A program made the position numbers and the translations under genes. This document shows positions 23,552-35,300 of a stretch of 64,000 nucleotides of DNA, piece after piece. The notes beneath the pieces are model-generated. The model worked only from the letters and a program-made list of their open reading frames with translations. It did no database searches and was not told the origin of the DNA. Each line of letters starts with the position of its first letter. Within the stretch, counting starts at the first letter, position 1. This DNA is from Simmondsia chinensis (Eukaryota; Streptophyta; Magnoliopsida; Caryophyllales; Simmondsiaceae). The stretch spans positions 2,889,702-2,953,701 of the forward strand of contig JAGTTD010000019.1 in NCBI GenBank assembly GCA_018398585.1, in the 5' to 3' direction.

Positions 23552-24360
23552 GAGTAAATTACAGAAATTTTTCTCAATTTTTGCTTCAAAAGAGGAAAAC
23601 TTTTCTTACAAATGAAATTACTCGTTAAACCCCTCCCCTTTTAAAAAATTATCACTTTGTCCTTAAGTAAATTTTTTTTTTTTTTATCATATTGCCCCTT
23701 AAAATAAAATAGTGAAGTATTTAATTTTAATTTTAGGTAAAATTTTATGTTTTGTGAAAAAATAAGAACTTTCTTATATTTATAGAAAAAAATGGGTTTT
23801 CTGTATTAAAAAAATTATTATTTTAATTAACTATATAGTAATGATATTATAATATCAACAAAATATTATAGTTTATCTTATAATATTTTTTATAAAAATT
23901 TTAACAACATTTTTTATCTTCTAAACTTGGTTGAGGGTCCTCGGAAATAGCCTTTCATCCGGGTCACCCTGAGGGGTTTACCCCTCCCAAACCCTGCATA
24001 TGCGGGAGCCCTTGAGACACTGGGACTGTTGTTGTTGTTGTTTTTATCTTCTAAACTTATAATATCATTACTTTAATTAATTAAAATAATTATATTTTTT
24101 TATAAATATATAAAATTCCATTAATTCTATTGAGAAAAAAATAACATTTTTCTAATTTTTGTCTAATAATATAAAACTCCTTCTAAAATATAATTAAACA
24201 TTTAATCCCCTCACTTTTGAGGGGCAAAATGGTTAAAAAAAGTTTTATGAGGGTTAAATGATAAATTTTTAAAAGTAAGGAGGTTTTGTGAGTGCTTTAT
24301 TTGTGAGGGGGGGTTTTATATTTTTGAAGCAAAAGATGAAAAATTTTCTGTAATTTATTC
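23552..24360. mobile_element. Mutator-like MITE (809 bp) with 9-bp TSD
   Basis: The long inverted arms start GAGTAAATTACAGAAA at the left and end TTTTCTGTAATTTATTC at the right. The arms also pair internally (CCCCTCCCCTTTTAAAAA with its inverse near 24265). Both sides carry the identical 9-bp ttttattat (23543-23551, 24361-24369). TIR length and TSD fit a MULE-derived MITE. It contains a later SINE at 23929-24040. A relative lies at 62811-63287. Confidence 0.8.
23929..24040 (+). mobile_element. Body-only SINE nested in the MITE, perfect 18-bp TSD
   Basis: Starts GGTTGAGGGTCCTCGGAAAT, ends CACTGGGACTGTTGTTGTTG. The flanks tttttatcttctaaactt at 23911-23928 and 24041-24058 are identical. The 5S head is absent. 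Confidence 0.92.
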
Positions 24361-24841
24361 TTTTATTATTGTTGTTAATAACAAAATATGTCTTGGCAAT
24401 CAAACTGGCCTTAAAAGAACAAGATGGAAGATTTATAATTCTAGTAAAAGCTTGAGTCATCTCATTTTAGGTACCTTGTGGGACCATATCAAGTTTCGGG
24501 TCTGCCCAAATCGATTTTGAGTTGAGTCTAGTCATTTTTTGTTTGATTTAATTTGAGTTTTAGCTTAATCAGGTTGATTCCTTTGGATCTGAGTCACCGC
24601 AGATCAAATCTGAGTTTGGTTTGATCATTTCAAGCTGGGCTTATCTCGGGTTTTAGTTAAATCAAGCTGGATTATTTTAAAGTTCATGTCAACTCGGTAT
24701 GAATCCGAGCCAGATTTACTCGGTTCAAGTTTGATAGCATTATAAAGTCCCAAGAATAGAGGAATGACTTACCACCTTCTCTTACGGTGGATACCCGTAA
24801 GATCTTTGATATTGTGAGTTGGACTTTTCCTATGTATTGGT

Positions 24842-25261
24842 TAGGGGTGTAAAGGAGTCGAGCCGACTCGTTATAAAGCTCGAGCCCGAGTCAAATCGGC
24901 TCGTTTAGCTTATTGAACCAAACCTGAGCCTAGATAAGTTCGAGCTCGTAGACTCGCGAGCCTAAACGAGCTTCTTTAGTGTAATATATTTCTGTAAATA
25001 TTACCCAAAGCCATATTGGAGCCTAGATGAGTTGAGCCCAAGCTTAAACGAGTCCAAACGAGCCTATATTGAGCACAAATCACGGAGCTTAGATTGGGCC
25101 AAGCCCAACCGAGCCAAGCTAGAGCTTTTGAAGAGCCGAGCTTGAGCCTGAACTTTCAAAGCTCAAGCTGATCTTAAAGCCAACGAGCCGAGCTTAAAGC
25201 TAACGAGCTGAGCCTCGAGCCTGGTAGGCTTGGACTTGTCTCGGCTCAAATACACACCCCT
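24842..25261. mobile_element. hAT-type MITE rich in GAGC motifs
   Basis: The inverted ends are TAGGGGTGT (left) and ACACACCCCT (right). The flanks gtattggt and gcattagt differ only by transitions, consistent with an old 8-bp TSD. The interior repeats CGAGC, GAGCTT and AAGCTC. The start of duplication unit A falls inside it near 24960, and a left-truncated copy is at 38268-38517. Confidence 0.65.
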
Positions 25262-26194
25262 GCATTAGTATTCCTGAAATTGTGAAAGCCTTATGTCTTT
25301 GACCAGAAACTTACTACTATCATTCTAAAAAGGATATCGAACAATGTAATCAGCTATGTGAAGGGTTACCAACATGGAACTAAAAGTTATAAGCCTTAGT
25401 GGGAGTCCTAAGTATTCTAAGTTCCGTGCATAAGTGTCAATGGTGGATCAACATGGAATCACAGGTTGCAATCTTAAGTGGGAGCCCTAATCCTTCCAAG
25501 TTCCACGCATACGTGTTATAATGTTGAATTTAAAGTTCCTCTGATAACCATTAGAGGATCGTTGTGTGCTTATAAATGTACACATATCAGAATGATCTGT
25601 AAGTGATTTTTGTTTGACTCGATGTTGGAAGCATTTATTCAACAATACACTGCACTTCACAATCTTTGAACTTATGCACTTGCCCTATAAGTGCACTATT
25701 GCTTGAGTCTAAATATAAATCTTTGTTTGTTTGAATTCCAAGATGGCGCCTACTGAACAATCATAAATATTGTGGCTACGATGAGTTTCTTCAAATTGAG
25801 TTTTTCAAATATGAACTTTTTGGAATACTAAAAATTTTTGAAATGTGTGCTTCAATGCGTCAATTACACCAAAAAGTTTTGGTTTTGTAGTACAAGTGTG
25901 CGTCTTAATTTGTTTATTATGACGTTCTGCGATGCAATCGCATGTACCCATCTAGCTTGAGGGAATATAATACATAACTACTAAAAAGTCAGATTTAATC
26001 CTAAATGAGGATAAAAAAAAAACTCAAATAAATTCAAATATAAATAAATGAGGTGCTCAACTGATGAGTCTTTTGTTTTTCCATTTACTATTTATAAATA
26101 TAATTTGAGGGGATTTACAACGAGAGGATAATTAAAGAGAGAAAATATAAAATCAATCAAGTAAGGTACGAGTCAACTAAAAACTCCATCTAAA

Positions 26195-26512
26195 CAATGG
26201 TCTATAAACTTTGTCCATTGTGTCAATTTAGTCCCTGTATAATCCAAAATGCGTCAATTTGGTCTTAAAGAAAAAGATATGTTAAATTTTAATAAAATTT
26301 TTAACGCTTCAGTCGGGAGTTAGGTTAAATTAAGTGAATAGATGAATTTATAATAAGTTACTTTACATCTAACATAATTTTGTCACTCAAAATTATATCA
26401 TTATCTTAACTTAAATTTGATCAAAGGGCCAAATTGACATATTTTGAATTATACAGGGACAAAATTGACACAATAAAAAAAGTACAGAGACCTTTGCCAT
26501 AAATAATCCTAC
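26195..26512. mobile_element. Inverted-repeat MITE, family 2, copy in unit A
   Basis: The left arm TTGTGTCAATTTAGTCCCTG pairs with the right arm CAGGGACAAAATTGACACAA. Unit B at 39045-39065 has no such insert between the matching flanks (TCTAAACA and TCAACTAGGTGAA). Relatives are at 27330 and 63600. Confidence 0.7.
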
Positions 26513-27329
26513 AATATACATCAAAGGTCAACTAGGTGAAAGACATGCAACTTTTCTCAAATCTGTCCCATTTTTTTTCGATAAATATCGGCAAAGTCGA
26601 AGATCAGACAAGCAGCTCGAAAAGACGAGGCCTAGGCCACTCCGTAAACGGAGGGGGGAACAAAAAGGGAAACAAAAAGCATATCTTAAACATTATTTTT
26701 ATTACATGAAATGTATTACAGGAATCTATCCATGAAAATCGGATAAAGTAGATCTTAAAAAAAGTATATCTTAAACATTATTTTTATTACAGAAATGTTC
26801 TCACCATATAAGATAGACTGTATTACAGGATTTGAACAGATAAGTGAGAGTTTTATAAAATTAGAGTTAATATTTATTCTACGACTATGTCGATATTTAT
26901 TCACAAAAAAAAAAGGAGTTGATGTCAATCCATTAGTATGATAGATTTTGTGACTGCAGGTACAAGCAGCTATCATGTGTTATGAGAAAGCAATCTCCTG
27001 GAGTCGTATGTGCAAGGATTGAGTGCGCCACTACTAACCATTGTGGAGGACCAACTTACCTAGTGTACCACTCTCCAGATAATTTGTGTGTCTGATATCA
27101 TTTTTTGTTTATAAATTTAAAATATTTTAAAACTTATATATTATATTTTAGAAATAATTTTTTTGGAGAGCTTTTAAAGTCGATGTGAAATCAAAAAGAT
27201 AAAATCAAAATAAAAAATGTGTTCAGACTCGGGAAATAAAAATCTCTTCCACTTTTTTTTGAGAGGAAGCTCATCTTCTCCTCTAAAAGAAAAGACTTTC
27301 TCTCCCGCAACCATTAATAACAGCTAAAA

Positions 27330-27897
27330 AAAATAGTTACTTACACAAAAGATCCTTATATTGTATTCATTATATCAATTTAGTTCATGTACATATGATA
27401 CTGTTTCAGTTTGATCCTTAGAGTTAATTTTATGTTAAGTTGTTAATAAAATTTTTAATGGTACATTATGTGTTGGATTAAATTGAATCAATAGATAGAA
27501 TTTATGGTTGAAAAGTTACGTCCTTAATTTAACTTCAGTTTCATCAAAGGACTAAGCTGATATAGTATAAATTGTATAGGGAATAAAGCAACATTTTCAA
27601 TGCTCCAAGGGCTCTCGCCTAAGTAGGGTCTGGGGGTGGATGTACGCAACCTTCCCCCTTCAGTGTGCTACCTTAAAGAGAGGTTGTTTCCAAGAATCTC
27701 CAACCTGAGGGGTGAGATTGGGTGCAACACAAGGACTTTCAAGGAGGTCACCCATCTTGGTACTACTCTTGCCCAAGCACGCTTAACTTCGGAGTTCTAA
27801 TGGGATTCGGTGTTGGTACCCTCTTAGGCATAAATTGTATAAAGAATAAAATGACTAAATTAATATAATAAGAAAAGTATATAAACCTTTGATGTAA
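27330..27897. mobile_element. Inverted-repeat MITE, family 2, interrupted by a SINE
   Basis: The left arm has TATATCAATTTAGTTCATGT and the right arm ACTAAATTAATATAATAAG. It is split by the SINE at 27588-27829. The middle matches the other two copies (AATAAAATTTTTAA, AATAGATAGAATTTAT). Confidence 0.65.
27588..27829 (-). mobile_element. Full-length 5S-headed SINE, subfamily with complete 5S 3' end
   Basis: On the minus strand: CCTAAGAGGGTACCAACACC, a 5S head with box A intact, then AAGTCCTTGTGTTGCACCC, which is the true 5S rRNA 3' end, then the body. The flanks 27567-27587 and 27830-27850 are 21-bp duplications with two mismatches. Confidence 0.9.
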
Positions 27898-28230
27898 ATA
27901 CCTCTAAAAAAAAGTATACAAATACGACAGAAATCGTATTTAGTCAAGCCAGACGTGCCTGAATTTGTGGTTCCAATTCCATTGACAATGCTGAACAAAT
28001 AATAAAATATTTTATTTTTTTATTTTTATTTTTTGTATTTTGTCATTTTTGATGAAAATAACAGGTAAGGGTTTATCTTTACATGCTTGGCTATTTGATT
28101 TCTTACAATCACCATTGGAGAAGAGGGGAGAGAGAGAGAGAGGACACAGGCAAAAGAAATCTCTTATCTTGTCTCGTGATACCACTTGAATACTATACTT
28201 CAAATTTGTGGTCACCATAGGTCTCCTCGT

Positions 28231-28483
28231 AAAGCAAAAGCAAAACAATATTCTCAATGTCCCAAGGGCTCTCCCGCCTAAGCTGGATCCTGGAGGTGGA
28301 TGTACGCAGCCTTTCCCCTTCTGAGTCTTGAAGGGAGGCCGATTCCGAGAACCCCTAACTTGATGGGTGCAATACAAGGACTTCCAAGGAGGTTACCTAT
28401 CTTGGTACTACTCTCGCCCAAGCACGCTTAACTGTGGAGTTCTAACGGGATCCGATACTTGCGTGTTGGTACCCTCTTAGGTA
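28231..28483 (-). mobile_element. Full-length 5S-headed SINE, unit A only
   Basis: The 5S head retains GTACCAACACGCAAGTATCG, aligning with the 5S 5' half, and CTTGTATTGCACCC from the 5S 3' end. The TSDs are accataggtctcctcgt (28214-28230) and accgtaggtctccttgt (28484-28500). The matching site in unit B (44055-44065) is empty. Confidence 0.88.
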
Positions 28484-29039
28484 CCGTAGGTCTCCTTGTG
28501 TGTGCTAAAAATGTTAAACTTCGTAAAAATTTGTGGCTATTATTAACCATATAATCGCGTCATTAATTTTACTTTGGTAATAATAACCTCGAACTAGTGT
28601 GTTTTTCTTATCCCAATTGTTGGTTAATTCAAGGGTAGTTCAAGGAAAAATGTAATGTTTAAAATCATTTTAGGATTAGAAAGTCCAATGAAATAGGAAA
28701 AAAAATGTTAGAATTTGATCTATCGAGACTAAAACTAATCAGCCGATCAAACCACAAAATTCCAAAGCAAAGAAAGTGCTTCCACCATGGGATCTCCTAT
28801 TGGATCGAGCTTGGACTCCGTGTAACGGCTAAGCTTCCAACTCTGAAGATAAAGGTTTTGAGTTGAAAACTCGTCTAATATTTTGTTTTTTTAAACATTA
28901 GTAAAGAAAATACAACATTTTCACTAAAACGGCAAACCAACACTTGATGGGGAGCTGATAAATTTAGAATCCAAGACTTCTTGCTTGAGAGGCTGAAAGT
29001 TAAACTACTGTACCAACACCGTTACCTTATCTCACCCAA

Positions 29040-29174
29040 CAGCAGCAGCAACAACAACAACAACAACAGTCCCGGTGCCTTAAACGCCCTCGCGTAAGTA
29101 GGGTCTGGGAGATAGGATGTACATAGTCTTACCTCTTCAATGTGAAACCCGAGCGCGAGATTGTTTCCAAGGCT
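29040..29174 (-). mobile_element. Body-only SINE upstream of SCPL1
   Basis: Starts with (ACA)n, the complement of the TTG tail, and ends in GGAAACAATC on the minus strand. The flanks at 29021-29039 and 29175-29193 are 19-bp duplications (gttaccttatctcacccaa type) with one mismatch. A partner sits at the matching place before SCPL2 (44540-44672), so it predates the duplication. Confidence 0.8.
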
Positions 29175-29281
29175 GTTACCTTATCTCAACCAATATAAAA
29201 AAAAAATGTACTTCCTTTATCTATATTATTTTTAAAAAAAAGCTCATTGGCCATGTGAGAGGCCAACTAGGCATGCTTGTA

Positions 29282-29289
29282 TATATAAA
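29282..29289 (+). promoter_or_regulatory. Probable TATA box of SCPL1
   Basis: TATATAAA lies 81 bp before the SCPL1 ATG. The same motif lies 72 bp before the SCPL2 leader (44790-44797) in otherwise diverged DNA. Confidence 0.6.
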
Positions 29290-29369
29290 CAAACAAAAGC
29301 TAGCTCTAAAAGGAAGTAGCCAAAACAACACCCAAACCTCCCCATCAAAAGAAACCGAATATTCTGATC

Positions 29370-32300
29370 ATGAAAAGTGGAAATTCCTGTAAGTTTAAAT
29401 GGAAAGTTTTTTTATTTATATTATCGGTTACAGTTACTATAAGATGCATAAAAGCATCATCATCAGATGAAACGTTTAAGGAGGAAGATAGAATAAAAAG
29501 CTTACCGGGGCAGGCACGGGAGCCGGAAATCACACAGTACTCAGGGTACGTCACAGTTAACCAACAAAATGGAAGGGCTCTTTTCTACTGGTTCTTTCAT
29601 GCTCTTTCTCAAGCTTCTTCCAAGCCTCTCCTCCTTTGGCTTAATGGAGGTAATCTTTTTTATCCGTGTTTTGTTTCGAATTTATGTGTTTCGATCTGTT
29701 TAGAGTCTTTTACTTTGTTGGTACTATTTAATGTTTGTAAGTTTGTTCAAATTGGTATCCCTTATCGTTTGTCATGATTAAATAATCTCGAATGTTTACA
29801 AGTTTGTTCAAATTGATCTCTCGTGTTTTTTTTGTTTTTTCAAATAGTAGCTCGGGTTCTATTTTATGACAACATTACTCTCTCATGTTTTCATTTTCTC
29901 TAGTGCTTTGTCATTGGTTGGGGGAGATAAAGTTATCATAAAATAAGATACGAGGGATTATTTTAAGCAAAAAGAAAAAAATAGTGTAAACCCATTACAA
30001 TATACTTACAAATATTAGGGTTTATTTTCAATGAAAGGAAAAAAAAATGAAAAATTAATTTAAATAAACTTAAAAATAATAGGGACCACTAGAGTAAATA
30101 GCTTACCTGTTCTACGTTCTAGCTCGAGCTCGATTAAGAAATGAGGTCTGTGGTGACATGTGATATTGCCTTGGCCCATCTTACATCTTCTCCCTCGAGT
30201 ATATTGGATTACTTTCTCATTCGACTATAGTTTTTCCTTTAATTGAGAGTTTTTTTCCACGTAAATTTGTACATCATTTCTTTGAGTTACGCTTACAACT
30301 AGATCGAATATAATTCCCGAATATTGGACCTAACAATTTTCATAATTTAATTTTCATGCACATTATATTATATAATATAATTTTTTTTTTATTGTAATTT
30401 TTTTTTTAAATTTAATTTTGTAAATAGGGCCGGGGTGCTCATCAATAGGATATGGGGCAGCGGTGGAGCTGGGTCCTCTAAAAGTCACTGAAAATGGAGT
30501 TGCTCTTTCCTTCAACAATTTTTCCTGGATTCAAGGTCATTTTATTTGTTTCTTTCTTATTATTTTATTTTTTATTTTTTTAGCTTTTAAATTAATAAAG
30601 AAACTATAGTTTATGTTGTAAATTTGTTTTTTTTTTTTTTAATTTTGTTTTTACGTGTTGTTATCAATTTTTAAGTAATTGGAGTAAAAATCGAATCACA
30701 AACAAAAACGAAGAAAGAGTCATTTTTATAATTCATTTTTCAGTTTTTCAACTTATAGATTTTTTTTTTTTTTTGATAAGTCATAAATAAGAGCTCGGGA
30801 TACAAAGCAAGTTGCACATACAAAAAGTAGGACCTCGGAGTACAAAACAAACAAAAAGATATGGAATCTGTAGGTGATACAAACACAGATCAATTTTAAT
30901 GGGAAGTTAATAAGATAACATTTTTTAAGCAAATTAATTAATATATGTGTTATATTTTAAATATACTCGCTTGAAGAGAAAGACAAAGGGAAACATCAAA
31001 GTCTATGTTAAACAATTTAATTCTATTTGATTCCAAGTAAACTATTTTGTTCATGAAACACCTTTTTCATATAATATTTTAAATTCAATTTTTTTTTCCT
31101 TTCTATCGGAAAGAAATCATGTCCTGTCTCGAGCCCTTCTCTCTATAGACCGGGCTGATGCTTTAGGAGCTCTCTTTACTAGAGGGATGACCTAAGGTCC
31201 TGGTCATTACCTCTTTAAAAAAAATAAATAAATAAATTTATACGAAATTCATGTTTTGCTAGCTGCGGTTGAAGTGAAAAACATGACATGAAAAATATTT
31301 TTTTTTTCCGTGAAGGAACATGTGTTCCCCGCTTGTTGATAGGAAGTCAATTTCTCACAATGTAGGAACAATTTTCTACGGCTGTGAGCAGGATCGGACA
31401 TATATGAAGGCCTTATTTAAATATTTCCTTGGGGCCCCAAAAATTTTAGAACTGGTCCTGGTTGTAAATGTTGCTATAAAGTTATATAAAAAAGTAATAG
31501 AATCGAGATGTAATAAACGTTTTTTCCTTTAAAATAAATAGAGCCTATTTTTTTACAATTTTTGTGCATCTTTTTCTTTCTTTCTTTTTTTTTTTTTTCC
31601 TTCTAATTTAAGATGATCTTATATTTTCTGAAAATATTTTTGGCAGAAGCCAATGTGATATTTGTGGAGTCCCCAGTAGGAGTAGGTTTCTCCTACGCCA
31701 ACACATCCTCTGATCTCTCCAATCTTGGTGATCATTTTGTAGGTAACTTTTGTTTTATTGTATGGATTCCGACCTCAATTATACAAACAATATTTTGTAC
31801 GTAATTTTTTTCCATAAATGTATGAGACTGGATCTATGTCCAATCAGTAAAGTCGTTTCCGTATATCTAATCCCATATTTGACAACAAGGTAATTGGGGT
31901 AAAGGGCCGGTTTGGCAAATTTTGAAGAGGTTTACCGCCCTTTACCCATTTTCTTTATCCCCCAAATAGGGTTAAAGAGGGGGAGAGTTAGATTTTTAAA
32001 AAATTTGGACAATTTTATTATTATTTTAATTATAATTTTTTTTATCCTTATCCTTTTATCCAATTGCCAAATAAGATAACTCATTTATCCCTTTGTACTT
32101 TGACAGATTTAAACAGAAGTAGAATATTACCTTACCCTCTTCCTCTTTATCCTTTTTCTTGTTATCCCCCTTTATTCAGTTGCCAAACAAAATTTAAAAT
32201 TCAGAATTTAATTACTGCAAATGCAAACAGTTTTACAACTCTTTTCACTACTTCAATGGGAGTCCCGTGTGCTAGTTGTCCTTTTGTCATGACAAGTGTC

Positions 32301-35300
32301 TTATTTTAGCCCTATATATTTACGGTATTGTTATTATTAGAGTAAAATAGTTATTATTAAAATAAGATTGTAGTTCTAAAAGTAATTTTATAGTTTTTAT
32401 TGTTTGTAGGTCACATGATTACTCTGACAATAATAATTTTGATCCTGATAATAACAAGTTCCTATATAGTGAAATTACTATTTTCTAGAGTTATTTGTTT
32501 GAAAGTTAATATTTTAAAAAGTGCTTTTTTAAAGAAGCAATTTAGCGCTAGGTCAAATCACTCTGTTCATTCTTGTTGTCTTTTTTCTCGCTCTCTCACT
32601 GAGCATGATGAGAAAATGAGGGAGAAAGAAAGCTAAAGTGTTTTTTTATTTTTTATATTTTTTCTTACATTCTAATTTGTTAATTAACTTGCTAGGCATT
32701 CTTAATTAATTAACACTGACAATGGTTATTTGTTATATGTTAATCGTGCAATTATAGCTCTTAATTCATGTGACTGGCACGTGACACTTTTAGTAGAAAA
32801 TTTGACAAATTTGAAGGACAGATGGTTGATTGAAAAAAAAAAAAAAAAATTTGAAAGTTTAGGTGCTTTTTTGAAAAATCAAAAACCTAGGTTGCTGAGG
32901 AGAAAAAAATTCTAATGGTCCGGATAGTTTTCTGCAAAAGAAAAAACTATTAATCTCGCGTGTATCACGCAACACTTTTAAGGGAAAATTTAGCAGATCT
33001 AATAGAAAAGTGGTTGATTGAAAAATTTTCAAAAGTTGTGATGATTTCGGTAAAAAACCTTATGATATAATATTATTGTATTGTGATTTCAGCTGAAGAC
33101 ACATACAATTTCTTGGTGAATTGGTTGGAGAGATATCCAGAGTTCAAGTCCCACGATTTCTTCATAGCTGGAGAGAGCTATGGAGGTGAAATTTCTTCAA
33201 TTTCGCATCTAAATCTGGGTTTGTACCCAGTGTCGGACATAATCCTAAACGACCCCAACACCCGGTTGGGGCCTCGAGAATGTCAGGACTGGCCATGTTT
33301 GTACCATACCATTTATTATTAAGAAACACAAGTCGCTCTTTATTTGATTATTGATATGGCAGTTCAAACACATCTTAACTCGTTTTCAAATTTTATACAT
33401 AGTCTATTCAGAATTTCTCCCATATACATGTGATATGGCAAGTTGAGGCTACTGACCTAACTAGCGGGTGACTCTAATGAATTATGTGCATTCATTGACA
33501 AGATTCAAACTCCCGAGGACAAAATATCTTAGGTCTATATCCCCTACACTCAACTCACTTACCTATCGAAGGAAAAAAAATAGAGGTTTCAGACACAGTA
33601 CCGTTTTCATGAGGCACCTAGTCAGGGCTAGTCACGAGATTTTGGGGTCAAAAGTAAGTTTAACCAATGATTCCTTTTTTTGGTAACTTAGATGTCCATG
33701 TCAAATTAAGCAGAACTCGAATAATTTCACTTTATATCATAATATACTATCTGATATATTAGACATTTAGACTATATTTGTACATATATATGCTATTATA
33801 ATGTATCATACATATACCATTATTTCTCGAATTATAAATGCTGATATGTCATATGAATAAACCAATACTATAAAAAATGGGGCTTAACACATAAGGGACC
33901 TCAAACAATTGCTCCAATTGTCGGGTCGTATGACCAACATCTAACGCTAAATCGAATTGTTTTATCAATTGGGCTAACCCGTTTGAGATTTTTTTTGTGT
34001 CTCTCTCTCATTACTTAACGGATTTGTCAACATTTTGTAGGGCACTATGTTCCACAACTGGCAGAACTTATATTCGATAGGAACAAGGATAAAGGCAACT
34101 CTTCTAAAATCAACCTCAAAGGCTTCATTGTACGTGTGTTTGAAAAAAAGTATTACAGAGAACGGCATTTTTATTTATACACAAATGAATAATTGTTTTA
34201 AAAAAGGATAAAAAGACACGAATAGGGATCCGGTATATTTGTTAAAAACAGATACAATATGCATTACTTATATGGCTTAAAAGTTATTTAATATAACAAA
34301 TTGTATAGTGCATTTGTTAAAAATGACTACATTGGGACAGAAATTCATTAAGTGTCTATTTAGTCATGTCTTTTTATTTATCCAGTTTTCTAGCTCACAT
34401 ATAAAAAGCTCTACCGAATCAAATCAAAATTTACCTTGCTACTTTTAAATCTAAGCAAAAAACAAAAAAAGGCTCGTCTCTTTTAAGATAGAACTAGAAA
34501 TTGTCAAGACAAAAACAACATCACTCGTAATTCAAAACAACTAATTCTAATAGAAAAACCAACTCCGAGAAAACTTTAAAAGATAATAATTTCACAGAAC
34601 AACCAAACAGGTCTTAACTTCATGAATCATGTGCAGGTGGGAAACCCAGAAACAGATGATTTATATGACACAAAAGGGTTGATAGAGTACGCATGGAGCC
34701 ATGCAGTTATAGGAGATGACGAATACAACACAGCCAAACAAGCATGTCATGACTTCATGTCCTCTAATTCGTCAAATCAATGCAATTCAGCCATGAATTT
34801 GGTCTTTCAAAAGTACCACGACATTGATATTTACAACATTTATGCTCCTATTTGTCTCCTCAACTCCTCCTCTACTTCCTCCCTTTCTCCCTCTCCTAAT
34901 TTTAAGGTAACTTTTTTTTACTGATAAATTATACTTCCGTATTTTGAGATTTGATTTTGTGTTTTTTAGTCTACTGGTTGGGACAAAAAAGTTTTCAAAT
35001 GGTCTAAAATCCAAGTATAGGTCTGCGGAGGGTGTGATGTGCCACCCTATTTGGAGGCTGTGCGAAGGGCCCCCAACCCTAAGAAGACGAAGCAATATTT
35101 TTAAGATCCAAGTCAAATAATATAGTACCAAACATGCGAGCTACAATAGCAGACATGTAAGTCAAGGGCGTTGTGAACTAACATCGATAAGCTCCTCTCT
35201 TCTAACAGCTATTTTTAGCCACCGCTTAATTCTATCTATGACCATCTCCTCATTAAGGTTTAGGTAGGTAAGGTCATATGTCTAATCGTCTTCATTCAGC

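Larger units (their letters stand above)
25262..28230. other. Intergenic, first part of duplication unit A
   Basis: No gene was recognised. The tract is mostly repeat: the MITEs at 26195 and 27330, a SINE at 27588, a 110-bp A/T-tailed insert near 26572-26680 absent from unit B, and AT-rich single-copy DNA shared with 38517-39320 and 39980-40080. Confidence 0.6.
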
